Notes under the pieces: model-generated | Told to the model about the DNA's origin: nothing | The model's database searches: none | What the model saw: the letters and a program-made list of their open reading frames with translations, nothing else | Shown here: positions 46,240 to 57,968 of the stretch, piece by piece | Numbering within the stretch: position 1 is the stretch's first letter | How the letters are laid out: each line of letters starts with the position of its first letter | Assembly: GCA_035079385.1 (NCBI GenBank) | Contig: JAVHKY010000028.1 | Location: 6,944,001 to 7,008,000 of the forward strand | Length of the DNA: 64,000 nucleotides | Source of the DNA: Aspidiotus rigidus | Taxonomy: Eukaryota; Arthropoda; Insecta; Hemiptera; Diaspididae | Reading direction: 5' to 3' | Translations under genes and position numbers: made by a program

Positions 46240-47470
46240 AATCAAGAAGACTTGACAAACTGGTATCCTTGGATTTGACAAACATGGTCGGTACTATACA
46301 AAATGAGGAACTTCTCTCCTGCTGGAGCTCCGACGGGTTGTGAGTCGAGCTACTGCCGCTTCAATAACGAGTTCTATAGTCAGTATTAGGAGCTAGCGAT
46401 GGGATCACCGCTGTCGCCGATACTGAGCGAGGGAAACAAAATATTGAGAGGTAGCAAGTTTAGAAACTTGATCAAACACTGGGCCAGAAATTGTGTGGTC
46501 GGGTGCTCATAGACGGCTTCTTGAAACGCATACAATGAATAAAGGCATCAAATTCGCAATAGAAGAGGACAATAAGACCATCGACTATACACTCGAACTG
46601 ATGAACAACAGGAAAGAATACGAAATCTACAGGAAGCCAACGCATACGGACACCCGGACAGAAGTCAGCGGCAATCCAGAACTACTGTTATCGAGAGATT
46701 TCTGTCTTGAAGAACAATGAAGAAGAGGAGAATGAAATCGAGATATAGTGAAGCAGATAGAAGCAGCCAACTGCTACCCAAAGAAGTCTTTGGGAAAACG
46801 GAAGCAAAGAAGGGAAGTTGTGATAGCAAAGCGAGAAAGTACTCGGGATTGGCACCATATATAGGAAAGTACACAAACGAAGTAATAAAAGAGTTAAATG
46901 GCCAGGTTATGCCCCCAATGACCAGCCGGAAGGGGGGAGGCAAGGAGAGTTTGAGCGGAGTGGCTGTTGCATACGAGCAGGGCGAAGACATCCATTTTGG
47001 TAAAATTGGAAGAAAATTTATTTAACAACAGGAAAAAAGAAGATGAGAAGTGGCTGTTTGGAAAACACTGAAATGAAGAATAGCACAATGGAGAAGGATT
47101 TGAAGTCATACATGTAGAGAACCGCACAAAGAGAAGAAAACTCTGGAACAGATGAATATTGTGAAGGCAAAGAGGAGAAAAACCAGCCTCTCAAACAATT
47201 TACGTATAATCACGTGTTTTGACAGCAGGAAATTATTCAGCTCGGTGATTGGACGAAAAAAGAACAGAACCGACGAATAAGATAATAGCAAACCTGGTAG
47301 CCAATGAAAACGCAGCACATAAGTCGAAAAAGTGAACCACGATATGGTATTTTTGTAGCTTATGGAATCACCGTGTTTTACTATATAAGAAGTAAAGTTT
47401 AGGCTTCATTTTTCAGAACCAACACACAACTGATGTACTCTTGTAAAGCCGACTAATACCCATAAACTAG
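46240..47470 (+). mobile_element. Penelope-like element fragment with RT motif
   Basis: Around 46355-46430 one frame reads RFNNEFYSQ, a stop, then ELAMGSPLSPILSE, the hallmark MGSPLSP motif of Penelope-like reverse transcriptases. The catalytic DD segment that should follow is deleted. From about 46535 the frame continues IKFAIEEDNKT and YEIYRKPTHTDTR, the conserved YRKPTHTD region. GIY-YIG-derived sequence follows around 46960-47020 (similar to 48178-48240). Multiple stops and frameshifts are present. Confidence 0.85.
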
Positions 47471-48177
47471 TCTTTTGTACACTTCAGATTTTTTCAATAT
47501 CCTTTGCACTTTACTTACACCTCATCAGACTCGAAATAGGCTTCATTGATGAACTTGAGCGCCATTTTGATATTTTGGAATGTCTATTTCTTGGCCAGGA
47601 AAAAATATTTTATAATATATGCGACTCGATTTAGCGCAAGAAATCAGCCATAGCACAAGTTTCTTGTTCAAGCGACACCCCTCTTCCCCGAACTCTTCAC
47701 TCAGCTACTGATAAAACGCAGCTGAAATTTTTGGTGACTTTCAAAGAGCACTAAAAAAAAAGACTTCATATGGGGTTTGATATTACTACGCTCTCTGCTT
47801 CTCTTCCCTCCCGAATAATAGAAGTCCTAGGAGGTTCTTCGGTGTCCTTTTGAAATCGGTTGGGGAAAAATTATCGAAATGTTGAAAAAAACTATCGACA
47901 GATCAAAATTATCAACTGCAGTGATAGAACGATGATGACAACTCGGCATAGCCCTTCTTCACCCCTCCTTTGTGATGACGCGTCATCGAAATTTTCGGGA
48001 ACTTTTTGAAGAAGACTCTGAGGACGATATTAGAGTTCAACGAGTGTCCACAAGTACTAGGCTGTGCATCTTTTGAGCTCGAGAACTAAGTAGTACTTCA
48101 ACGAGTGGTAAAAACATATTATATGTAGGTATGAACTTTCGCATTTCTTCATCACAGCCCTAAGGACCCACTTGAAC
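47471..48177. repeat. Degenerate repeats, noncoding
   Basis: Loosely similar blocks near 46140-46200, 47670-47760 and 47950-48030 share a TGAAATTTTCGGTAACTTTT-like core. No coding sequence. Confidence 0.4.
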
Positions 48178-49150
48178 AGGGAAAAGGCACCCATTTTGGT
48201 AAAATTGGAAGGAAGTTTAATAACATGAAAGAATATTATGAGCAGAATCCGGATTCCTCGGCATTTGCCGAATCATTTTAGCGCGTCCGAAAAGCATGAA
48301 AATTATGTAGAAGTACGTATTGGAGGTAGTAGAGGCTAGGGAAAAGAATTCATTTTGCCGAATATTGCCGAAGATGGAATAAATGCCGAAAACGGGGTTT
48401 AAGGCCGAAAATGACCAAACGTTAAATATCGTCTAAAATTGTAAAATGTCGAACAAAATTTGCTTAATTTTGCTTAAAATTCAACTGCAGCTTTGATAAA
48501 AATTGGACAGTTTTTTTTTTGAAAATATTATTTTTAGTTAAGATTAAAAATTTTGATTTAAAATTTGCTAGAATTTTTTATTGATGAGTTTAATCCTCAA
48601 AAATCGTTTATTTGATCAAGATCACGTAATTTTGGTCGTAACTGAAAACACATGTTTTTTTTTCAACTTTTCTTTTTAAATGCCGAAAACGGGGTTTAAG
48701 GCCGAATAAGGCCGAAAATGACCATACGTTGAATATCGTCTAAAATTATAAAATTTCGAACAAATTTGCTTAATTTTGCTTAAAATTCAGCAGCTGTGAT
48801 GAAAATTAGACAGTTTTTTTTTGAAAATAGTTAAAAGTTGAAAGATTGAAAATGTTGATTTAAAATTTGCTAGGATTTTTTATTGATGAGTTTAATTCTC
48901 AAAAATCGTTTATTTGGTCAAAACCACGTAATTTTGGTCGTAACTGAAAACACATATGTTTTTTTTTAATGCCGAATAATGCCGAAAATGCAACATTAAG
49001 TGCCGAAAAATCCGGGCTCTGATTATGAGCAATCGGTGTTTGGTTCCTATCCGAAACGGGATGTCACAAATGTGAACCAGCCACAGCAACTGTCTCAGCG
49101 ATAAAGCACGATTATGAACTAGATATAGATGAATTCTTATTCGCTATTGT
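48178..49150 (+). mobile_element. Penelope-like GIY-YIG remnant interrupted by a hAT MITE
   Basis: 48178-48242 matches 46980-47020 (CCATTTTGGTAAAATTGGAA), the segment after the GIY-YIG core. The sequence resumes at 49030 after the MITE. Coding potential is lost. Confidence 0.6.
48243..49021. mobile_element. hAT-type MITE with internal duplication
   Basis: Ends CAGAATCCGGATT and ATCCGGGCTCTG, imperfect complements. Flanked by an exact 8-bp duplication ATTATGAG (48235-48242, 49022-49029). The interior contains two ~280-bp direct repeats (about 48397-48680 and 48698-48980) sharing GTTAAATATCGTCTAAAATT-like sequence. Noncoding, with many GCCGAA motifs. Confidence 0.9.
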
Positions 49151-50409
49151 TTCCCGAAATCTATGATTCACTCGGAAAATGAAGGGAGGATCGTTGGAAA
49201 CGTTCGCTCAAACCGTCCGATCTCTCTCGAAAAGTTGAAAAGCCTAGAAATTTTGGATACAAAAGATACGACGATGATAAATATTCGAAGGGTTCAGGTA
49301 TTATTGCGTACTACACAAAGGACATATGGAAGTACCGAACACAAATTGAAGCTTATAATAAATATAATATGTACTCTTTTTATAAGAGCAAATCTCTTTA
49401 ATTTTACCAAACCTTCCTGCCATTGAACGTGCGAACATTTCATACTGCTGATGCGCTATATATATATATTCACGTTTTAAAAAATCGTCCTAATCCCTGT
49501 ACATAAAATCTGCCCCCATATTACATAAAATACCGACGTTTGCTTGTGTAGTCTACACTCGATAATAAAACTGAAAATTATCAAGATTGGCTAGAACCCA
49601 GCAAAAGGAAAAGCAGATGGATTTCTCTATGGTAAATTACACGTGACTAAATTATGGCTTTTGTTCTGATGGTTTCGCGGCTGATGCAGTATGACTAGAA
49701 TTGGTCATTTTCTTTTTCTTCGTTTTCGTTTCGATTTATTTCTCTTATATTTCGGTCGTTAGCTAACAGCATCCTCGTCATTAATCCTACCAATTATATT
49801 CGAATATTAACCGTGTGCACATGGATGCTGTACGCGCGCATTAAATTTTATAAAATATATAAACGATTTAAAGACACCTCTTCAGAGTCGCGAAAAAACT
49901 ATTACTACATAAACGTTCGGCGAGAGATAAACGCGCCGGGCTTTCTAAAATATTTTCAAAACATTATTATTTTAGAAATAGAACGTGACGGCGGAATATA
50001 TTCGTCTGATGATACTCATTAAATTGTAGCTATACAAAACACCATTCATACAGAAATAGAAATTTGAAACGAGAAAGCCTTTTTTTTTTTTAACGATTTA
50101 TTTGATTTATTATTGAAGAATGTCACACGGTAATACAAGAAAAAACAAAAAAAAATGTCAACGTTCGTTCTCTTTCGCGATATCTTATACATGCGATCAA
50201 ATTGCGAATGTAAAATTCACGGTCGCCATTCGTATCGAATTAAACGAAAAAATTTTATTGCGTTCTAATTAAAACTGTACATACGTATACACCGTAATCG
50301 TTAATTAAAAAGCTAAAATTTAGGAAATCTGTGCGAAAATATTCGAATTCAAATACAGGATATATTATTTTCCGTTAAGAGAGAAAGCAAATGAACTCGC
50401 TCTACTTAC
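49151..50409. other. No gene recognised
   Basis: Intronic sequence with short motif-free open frames on the plus strand (49163-49426, 49813-50022). Confidence 0.4.
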
Positions 50410-50780
50410 AACCTGACGTGTACGTACAATGTATGTATGTATATAGTTATAAAAATTTTGCTAATTTAAATAATTTTTACCGAGTGAAAATACGTCGTCC
50501 GCGAATGCCCATTGCGGTTCACGACACGATCGCGCGACCGCGTGCGTCACGATAGCCGAATTTCTTCGACAATCCGTCGTTTCTTCCACGCCGGCCACGT
50601 CACGACCAACTGCCCATCGCGAATACATAAATTAACCCCGATCGCGAAAATGAAATTATTTACGCTTCGACGGCGCACGTCAAAATGCGTTCGAAATATT
50701 CGAGAGTGAAACCGTCCCGTCCGATATACATGGCGGGCGTGCATGAATTTGCCTTCTCAGAATGATTATCGCCGGTAAGA
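50410..50780 (-). promoter_or_regulatory. CpG-rich island with downstream donor: candidate alternative first exon
   Basis: 50490-50770 is CpG-rich (for example ATCGCGCGACCGCGTGCG). On the minus strand it is followed by a strong donor GTAAGT (complement at 50404-50409) after CGTCAGGTT. This is the layout of a promoter plus noncoding first exon, on the strand of cut and within its intron 1. No in-frame start reaches the donor. Confidence 0.3.
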
Positions 50781-52060
50781 AAACGGGAATATAGGAGAGA
50801 GCGAGAGAGACAGTAGGAGCAGAGATATAGGGCCGCAAAAGAAAGAAAAAAGGCAAGGGTATAGCGGTCGCTAACGTCGAGGTGTTTAAAACTTAGCGTA
50901 TCTGTCTAATTGTCGGGGACTCGAACGAAACGACGCGAAAGTCTAAGTGTGTATATATATATAGGGGTATATGGTAAGGCTTAATCACTCAACTTCCTTT
51001 TTGCGTTCGCTATATTCTCTCCCACCCCTTTCCCGTGACAGGGCAGACCGTGCACACGTCTTGTCTGTAATCGAAGGACGCGCGGGGTGGAGTACGTTCG
51101 ACGCTACTCAATTCCCAATCCCTTCGTCAACTACTGTTCCCGATAATCAATAATAATTTCTCCAAATAAAGATGGAAAGAGAGACGGCGTTTCCTGTCAC
51201 GGAGCGAAAGAGAGATCGAACTTGAATACACGAGAGCGCGCGATAAAGAGGCAAGTAGTATGGAAAAACAGTGCGACCTAAAACGAAATGTAAACGTGAC
51301 TGGTGACTGAGAAATTTTCGCTTCATATATATCGAGAGCCGCGCAGCATCTTATATGTATACGTGAACGGGTACACAGGTATAGAAATTACGCTGCATAA
51401 CGTTTAGAAATTATCGTTGGGCAGGGGTTGTGAAAGTCGGGGTAGGCATGTTTAAATCTGTTCATCGTTCCAATTTCAAATTCGAGGGAATTAAGGGAAA
51501 TTTTAATCATTCATTATTGTACCACAAACTTTCCTATACAACTTGATATTTGTCTTTTTCGACTGAAAGCTGTGCTATCTGCGCGTTCCACTATCACATA
51601 TCCTAATATGAGGATGCAACTAAGATTGAAGGTTAATCACGACTAACCTTGGACGTCAAAAATCGTCTTCAGTAGAATATAGCCACTGCGGCACTGACGA
51701 GAGCTCGTGCTTTGCACTCGCCTGCAACGCACTACTTTTGTGCACACATTCTCATAAAATCTATCAATTCAGTTTTCCGACAATTCCACACTCTGTTCCA
51801 AATTTCAAAAAGAGCCCAAGCTAGGGAAGATTGTGGGACATCTTAACTTTGTTTTGTAAAATAGATATCACCATTTCACTTTCTTTTTTACTTCAGAAGT
51901 CGAAACAAAACAGAATAATATTAAGAGAGGAACAGAGGATAAAACGCTTTGCTTGTGTATTTGGGTTGTCTTCAAACATTTTTATACTTCATAATTCGAC
52001 TAAATGGGCAGGAAATACCCAACAAAAGAACCTGTACTCTTGATTCTGCGGTGCTAAGCG
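50781..52060. other. No gene recognised
   Basis: Intronic. The first part (to about 51400) is relatively GC-rich with GAGAGA tracts; no transposon termini seen. Confidence 0.4.
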
Positions 52061-52064
52061 GGGA

Positions 52065-52245
52065 CACAATTTTTAATAAGAACTTTCGTTCTATGGGAGC
52101 TTGAATGTTCATTCGTGGCGTAAAAATTATTTCTGAATAAGATGAATATATCCTGAAAGTTTGAAAGTGGTCGGTGAGGTGGTTCTTGAGTTATATGAGG
52201 GCAAACAAACAAACAGGCAAACTTTCTGCTTTGTAAATTCAGTCT
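52065..52245 (+). repeat. LINE 3'-UTR-like fragment
   Basis: Contains GAAAGTTTGAAAGTGGTCGG, then GAGTTATATGAGGGCAAACAAACAAACAGGCAAAC in shorter matching pieces. This style of sequence occurs at the 3' ends of many insect RTE/CR1-type retroelements (pattern: query-relative GTC-GG, GAGTTAT, ACAAACAAAC). No coding part is attached. Confidence 0.4.
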
Positions 52246-52347
52246 TTTCAACATCAAAACAGCATTACTACTTGTATTTTCTCGTTATTATCAACTCACA
52301 AAGATGAAAGGTGGATCTACCAGAGTATTTTGAGAGAAGAAAATATA

Positions 52348-52484
52348 TGTGCCCCCTATCTACAGAAACACGGCACAGCGTTGAATATCGATCAGGAAAA
52401 AAGGATCTTTTACAGGGACAGGAAGATTCCTTTTCTTCTGATTGTAATTCAACACTAAGCCGGGTTTCTGTAGACGGGGTCACA
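52348..52484. mobile_element. Fold-back MITE, family TGTGACCCCGTCTACAG, copy 2
   Basis: 137 bp, arms TGTGCCCCCTATCTACAGAA and TTCTGTAGACGGGGTCACA. Shares the internal GGATCTTTTACAG and GATTGTAATTCAACACTAAG with the copy at 40820-40955. Confidence 0.85.
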
Positions 52485-52904
52485 TATTTTTTATTTCTTT
52501 TCGCCAATTTTTTTTTTTCAATCATTTTCCCACCATTCGTTTTATTGGGAATGCATGCAGGCGCAAACGCATTTGCGTCCGACTTTCGTGACGTCATCAT
52601 TTTTAGAGAAATACCAAAAGGCTTCCACCAACTTTGATGACGTCATCAACCACAGCCGACTTCAATCTCAGGCTGTACTGGCTATTTACTCGGCAATAGC
52701 GCTGTAGGTGAACGAAAGTTTTTGCCCTTGAAATTTTGGACCTAAAAGGGTTGACTTGCATTTTTCATGAGAGAGATATTTTACACCCACAGCGCGCAGC
52801 GCAGTTGCCGGTTTTAGTGACGCGGCCTGTAATTCATCAACCCAAGTTGGGTTAGGTTACATTGCATGGAAGGGGAGCAACCTCAAAAAACGGGCACATC
52901 CGAC

Positions 52905-53200
52905 TTGATGACCTCATCAACTTGTGACATTTTTGACCTAAGTCAGGTTAGACTGCATAGATGAATTTGACTGGGCAAGATATTGTAGAAATTTGTCAAG
53001 GTTACGACATAAGAATTTTTCAAGACTAGATGAAGTTCACAGAGAGGCCTAATTGATGACATCATCAACCAGTGACATCTTCAACCTAAATTAGATCAGA
53101 CTGCATAGAAGAATTTGTGCAGGCTAGATATTGTCGGAATTTGTCAATGTTAGATTACAGAAATTTTTCTAGACTAGATAAAGTTTACAGAGAGGCTGCA
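52905..53200. repeat. Tandem repeat, two ~145-bp units
   Basis: Units starting GATGACCTCATCAAC (about 52909) and GATGACATCATCAAC (about 53053) both end CAGAGAGGC. They share TTAGACTGCATAGA-type, GATATTGT and GAATTTGTCAA blocks. The unit edge resembles the TGACGTCA motif nearby. Confidence 0.8.
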
Positions 53201-55980
53201 GAAGATATTTACCGTTTTGTTGTAAATCATGATGACTGAGGTAAGATTGCTAAGCATATCGATACTCGCTCCTACACGGCCGAAGCCTCCCTTTCAGAGA
53301 CTTCTTTTTTTTCCAAAAGATAAATATGCGTTCTTTAAACCTCACGTTCTCTTTCCACCAAGACAATTTCAATCAGGTTTGTTCAAGGGCACCAGCGCTC
53401 TTATTCAGACCTACTATGTCCACTCATGTTAACAAAGGAGACTGTCTGTTTTCCACGGCGCTTTCGGGTTCCCCGTGGCCATTGCAAAGTTTCTTAATGG
53501 GCTCACTTACATCACTAGCTCACCCGCTGTCTAATTCTCCTTCATCATTAATTGTCGTGACCGTTCTAATTAGACACAATCATTTTTTCCTCCGCTACAC
53601 AAATTTCAGTAAATTTAACCGAATCAAGCTTTCAAATATCCGAAGATGAATGATATTACGACAAAAGCTCATTTTACCGTATTTTTCCTCTCTTCCTGGT
53701 TGTCGAGCTACACCACAAGCACGCAGATCCGAATCTAATCTTTTTTTTTCTCTTCGAATATTTTACCGCGTTTTTTTTTTTTTTTTTTTTTTTTTCCTCC
53801 ATTGTCATCTATCTGATGCCCCTTCTTTAATCGTTTCAAATTTTGAGTTCGCTCGCTTAATATCCGCAGCATTTTTCTTTCTTTTTCGATCGTTATTGGT
53901 CTTCTACGTATACAAGTTTATTTTGAATCTCGTTCCACAATCTTCGTAGCGCGCGCTTCCGTATCTATTTTTTTTCGCGGTTTAATTGTATTCGGAATTT
54001 TTATAGCTCCCGTAAGATTTTTAAATGGATTTTCGTAAACTCCCTTTTTCTGCGTCCTTTTTCTACAAAGTACTTTTTTTTTTTGCGGATAAACTCGAAT
54101 TGTTTAATCATTACGACAATATGATTAAAGTTTCATAAATTTTTGCGGGCGAAAATTATTGTATAAAATACCCCATAAGGAAAAATTGGCGTATTTTATA
54201 GTCCGTAAATACCCGCGAAAGGCGAAAGAAAACGAATGGGAGAAAAAAAAACAGATCGAGAAAAAATTAAAAAGGAAAGAAAATATATAAGGCGGAATAA
54301 CTTGAGGAGAGGCGGGTGGTAATAAAAATGCAGTTATATAACTGCAACAATAACGAAGGCGTTAACCGACATCTGTGACTTCTTTTTTCGACTAAACGTT
54401 CTCGAAAATCGATGATTTACTGACGTGTAAATCAATTTATCGAGAAAGAGAAAGGATTTTCAATTGCCGTCGACGATGGAGCGATACGTAAATAGAGCTT
54501 TGAATACTCTTCTTCCCATCAAACTGAAGTTCTTCGGCCACTCGCTCCGTATAGGCAAAGGGATACTAGAGGTCTTGAACTTCATTACAGCCTGTGTCGC
54601 AAGTGTGACTTGGGAGGATTGTGTGATAGTAAAGCTGTATCGATAAACCATCATGATTTAAACCGCTTTATCCTATGTCGGGAATTGGCTCGCCTTCCTT
54701 CTCTCCCTATGAAGGGGATAAAAAAGCCTCGTAATCAATCGTACATTCTTGTGATCCTTCTAACTTCTAATGAGATTATACAACTTCAAAAGTTATTTGT
54801 CATAAAAATTTGTATCTGTTATTTCATACACTTTTACGCGTTTGTAAACCATCCGATACGAGTGAGACTCAGCAATGAAAATAGGGGCAAAAATAAAATA
54901 ATCGACGTAACGTGTTCGAACCAGTTGACCACTTATCCGCATTCTTCCAAGCACCTCATTGTCTTTTTTTTTTTCGATACTCTCGCAAATTTATCTTAAC
55001 TATTCGAACAAAGAGAGAGCACGCATACACATTTCTAATCCACTCGCCATTAGCTGCTATTATTCAAACCGCAGTAAACAGAAAAAACAAATTGTAAGAA
55101 AAAAGACGGTATATTTACTTCAACGGTTAGTTTGGCAAATCTTACTCACGATTGGTCGGTTCAAAATGAATCTAACGAAACAATAAAGTGATTGTGTATA
55201 TATGGAGTATAAAAGAATTGTATAGGTCGGAATATAGGTAGCAACACTATATAGCCGCAAGTGAGGAAGAGAAGGAAAACCTTGAGCAATAAAATAATTA
55301 ATCACGGGAAAGTAATTTTTCTATGTACGGTAAATTCGCATTACGAAACTCTATAGCAGAGGTAATAAATACCGTCATTTCTACAAGGTAGCAGTGCGAA
55401 GAAAATTGATTCGGGTTCTATTGATTATTCGAGTTGATGGTCATTAGTCTGCGGACGCTTATCGTCTTCCGCTATTCAGAGGATCTGCGCATCGATAGAT
55501 TGCATCGAATTCTCGAAATTCCTCAACTTATACGTGACTCGGGATTGCAAAAAGCGAGAGAGACAGGAAATGATAGTGACTTCAATTGACGATGATCACA
55601 GTAAGAACTTTGTTGTGGACGTTCACAAACTGTTACGGAAGATCGAAGAAGTCGGAGCATTCTGAAGCACGTCCGCCACCAGGAGACGAAGGAGAAATCT
55701 GTCGGACTGTTCGTACAGGTGGGAAGAATATTGTAACTCCAATAAGAAAATATAGATGAAAAATCGAAGTGGCTCCTGCTCACGCAGCATATCTAAAATT
55801 CATCTACGCAAAAGGCTAAACGAGTGACAGTCACAGCAAGAATTTGGAAACAATTCAACAAGAAATAGTGGTCTTGTAAAGAAAGAGGGCCGGGAAACTT
55901 GATTCCAGGGGCCCTTCCTCACGTCGCTAGACTGACTCGAGCGCTCTAAAGACGCACTGCGATCAATCACAAACACTTAC
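53201..55980. other. No gene recognised (intron 1, promoter-proximal)
   Basis: Contains long T tracts (53768-53795) and short open frames on both strands. No domain recognised. Confidence 0.4.
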
Positions 55981-55989
55981 CGGAGCCAT
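55981..55989 (-). CDS. cut: Candidate cut exon 1 coding end (Met-Ala-Pro)
   Basis: On the minus strand ATG GCT CCG is followed directly by GTAAGTGTTTGTG, a strong donor. It ends in phase 0, which is what exon 2 requires, giving M-A-P-I-S-Q-L-V. Upstream sequence is plausible 5' UTR (moderately GC, no ATG in the ~100 bp before). G at +4 is favourable; position -3 is T, which is weak. A very short first coding exon before a long intron is common for such genes. No transcript evidence is available, so another start exon remains possible. Confidence 0.45.
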
Positions 55990-56160
55990 TAAAATCTGCG
56001 AAGAACTACCAAAATTTATAATTTAATTTACAAGAGGCGCGAAGTTTCGCTAGAGAGCGGCCACTTTGACGTCACACACCGTCATCGCGTGAACGAAATT
56101 GATAAAATTGCGTGTAGTTTACCGTATTAAACGCGCGTTCAACGGCATCGATATTCTAGA
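55990..56160 (-). promoter_or_regulatory. Candidate cut 5' UTR / promoter with CRE-type site
   Basis: Minus-strand sequence upstream of the candidate ATG. It includes a TGACGTCA palindrome (56067-56074), the consensus for CREB/ATF binding, and a CpG-containing stretch GCGCGTTTAATACGG. No clear TATA box. The transcription start cannot be placed. Confidence 0.3.
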
Positions 56161-57852
56161 AAACTTTTGTAAAACTCCTTCATCACGCACATATACACAG
56201 GAGGAGCTTGATTATGCACACATACACGCGCGTACAAACGTCACCTTTCTACACGACTTTGTATGGAAATAAAATCACGACCACCAGCGCGAGAAAGCTC
56301 GTCAATATTTTCCCTGATTAAGACCGGGAAGAGCGTGACGCAACATCGGTTTGCCGAAGGAAGAAAAAGGAAAAAAAATGAATTGAAAAAGAAGAAGCAT
56401 TCCCCAGATTTGTATCTAATCAGTGTTTCTATTGTCTATGATATGAAAATGAAGGGGGAAGTATAGGAAGGATTTCTCCTTTTTCATTGCATCGTATTGA
56501 TAAGATATTTTACACGAGGACCGTTTCTTCGTCATGTATAAGGGTAAAGCTTTCGTGTACGTGTGTATGTATATATGATATAAGGCAGGGAGACTTCGAT
56601 ACGAAATACTCGAGGGATCGAAATTCTTCGTAAGTAGTGTTTAAATATTTATAATATTCGCGTTTACTGTACTCTAAACTCTCCTCCTCGCTCGCATCTT
56701 TATTTATCGCGCATTCATTTATGTGCAGCGAGGATTAAAAAGAAATTCAAACAAACTTTGATTTTTTTTTTTTTTTTGCCTTCTCGTCTCTTAATGAAAT
56801 CACTTCCCGAAGCATACACGCGAAGGTATCACCGGTATTGGGAATGGTTAAGAAGGGTCGTGTGTCTTCGTCTTTTGATTTTCTCCCTATATTTTTCTGC
56901 AACGTCTCGACGTTCGATTAAATCGTATACATTCGATTGAGCGCAAATATTTAACAAACTTCTCTCTTTGTCGGATGAACAAACGTTCTAACCTTGAACA
57001 CGGGTAGTATTCGCACGTGTTCTCCTGTAAATTGTATAACGAGCGAACCTAAATCAATTATTTTGGTATACATGCGAAGTGCACACTTTCTCTTGTACTT
57101 ACATTCACGGGTTCGGAAGGGAAGAAAGAGAAAAAAAAAACATAATTTTTTATGATTAGGTACCGTACTACAGGAGAGAGGTCTACGTATAATTTCGGAC
57201 ACGCGATTGATCCTGATATTATTTTTATTTATCCGTTGCTATACATTTATACTTTTTTTTATTACTTTCCAGTTATCGAAGTGTATCGATAAAACATCAG
57301 CTACAGCTTACCCCTTCATTTTTCGAATACTTTATTACACCTAAAGGAAAGAGGGTACGGAAAACACGCTATACAGTGTACTTCTTCGATTTAGAAAAAT
57401 TGTGATTGAAATAACGTGACTATCAGGGCCTTTCAAGACTTCCCCGAAGTTCTTAGGTATATCACCCAACATGCGCAAAGATCCATTTTGTGATCATTAC
57501 TTTAGTGGCAATGATCGCACTGGCCACAATAAACACTGTCCTGGCAAAATAATACTTTGGTACCTCTTCCACGAATCCCACGAGACAGCGGACTAGCAAG
57601 AATTGCCTCCAAAGCAACACGTCTGAAGAGTAGACGCCAACTAAAACTGAGTAAAAAAGCGGGAAATGTTTAGAGTAACTGGCATGACGGACAGAGGGAC
57701 GATCGAATGACTACTTTAGGTCCTTCCCACATCTTAAACCTTAATATAGAATTGACAGAATCTTGACTTGATCCAGAATATTTAGAGGTAACTCATAACA
57801 CCAGACCAAGAATGAGTCCTCGAAAGCTAGTTATAGCTTAAAATATATATAC
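56161..57852. other. No gene recognised (upstream flank)
   Basis: Upstream of the candidate first exon. AT/CpG-mixed sequence without transposon termini up to about 57400, and therefore a candidate for promoter-proximal regulatory DNA. Confidence 0.4.
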
Positions 57853-57968
57853 CTGCACGAGACGTTTTTGATGGCGTCTAAACGACCTTTAAGCTGGTCG
57901 ATGTCTTTACTGAACCTTCTTCCGTAATCGAAAATTATTTTGTCTTAACTGGTAGCTGGATCGAGCAA
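57853..57968 (-). pseudogene. Orphan exon-like coding segment with an in-frame stop
   Basis: Flanked on the minus strand by a TATAG acceptor and a GTATAT donor. The frame reads LLDPATS, a TAA (57945-57947), then DKIIFDYGRRFSKDIDQLKG and RLDAIKNVSC. The downstream part is strikingly protein-like, amphipathic and helical. I do not recognise the family. The stop suggests a decayed exon, or the true acceptor may lie after the stop. Confidence 0.35.

Larger units (their letters stand above)
37777..55980 (-). other. Candidate cut intron 1 (~18 kb)
   Basis: Bounded by GTAAGT at the candidate exon 1 and TTACAG at exon 2. It holds MITEs, Penelope-like fragments, a tandem repeat and two CpG-rich islands. 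Large first introns with enhancers are characteristic of cut in insects. Confidence 0.5.
22240..55989 (-). other. cut: cut gene (CUX-family homeobox transcription factor), 12-exon coding model
   Basis: The gene encodes a sequence-specific nuclear DNA-binding protein that specifies cell identity (sensory organs, Malpighian tubules, wing margin in Drosophila). The model joins twelve exons with consistent GT-AG sites and phases: 9, 182, 182, 351, 747, 170, 155, 527, 245, 259, 422 and 1,197 nt. The 4,446-nt CDS encodes 1,481 aa. Domains in order: CUX coiled coil (about 4-63), CUT1 (about 408-491), CUT2 (about 848-925), CUT3 (about 1060-1135), a basic KRRR linker, homeodomain (about 1179-1238), acidic C-terminus. 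This is shorter than the Drosophila protein (over 2,000 aa), mainly because the low-complexity runs are short. Exons 2-12 are secure. Exon 1 is inferred from splice phase. Confidence 0.93.
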
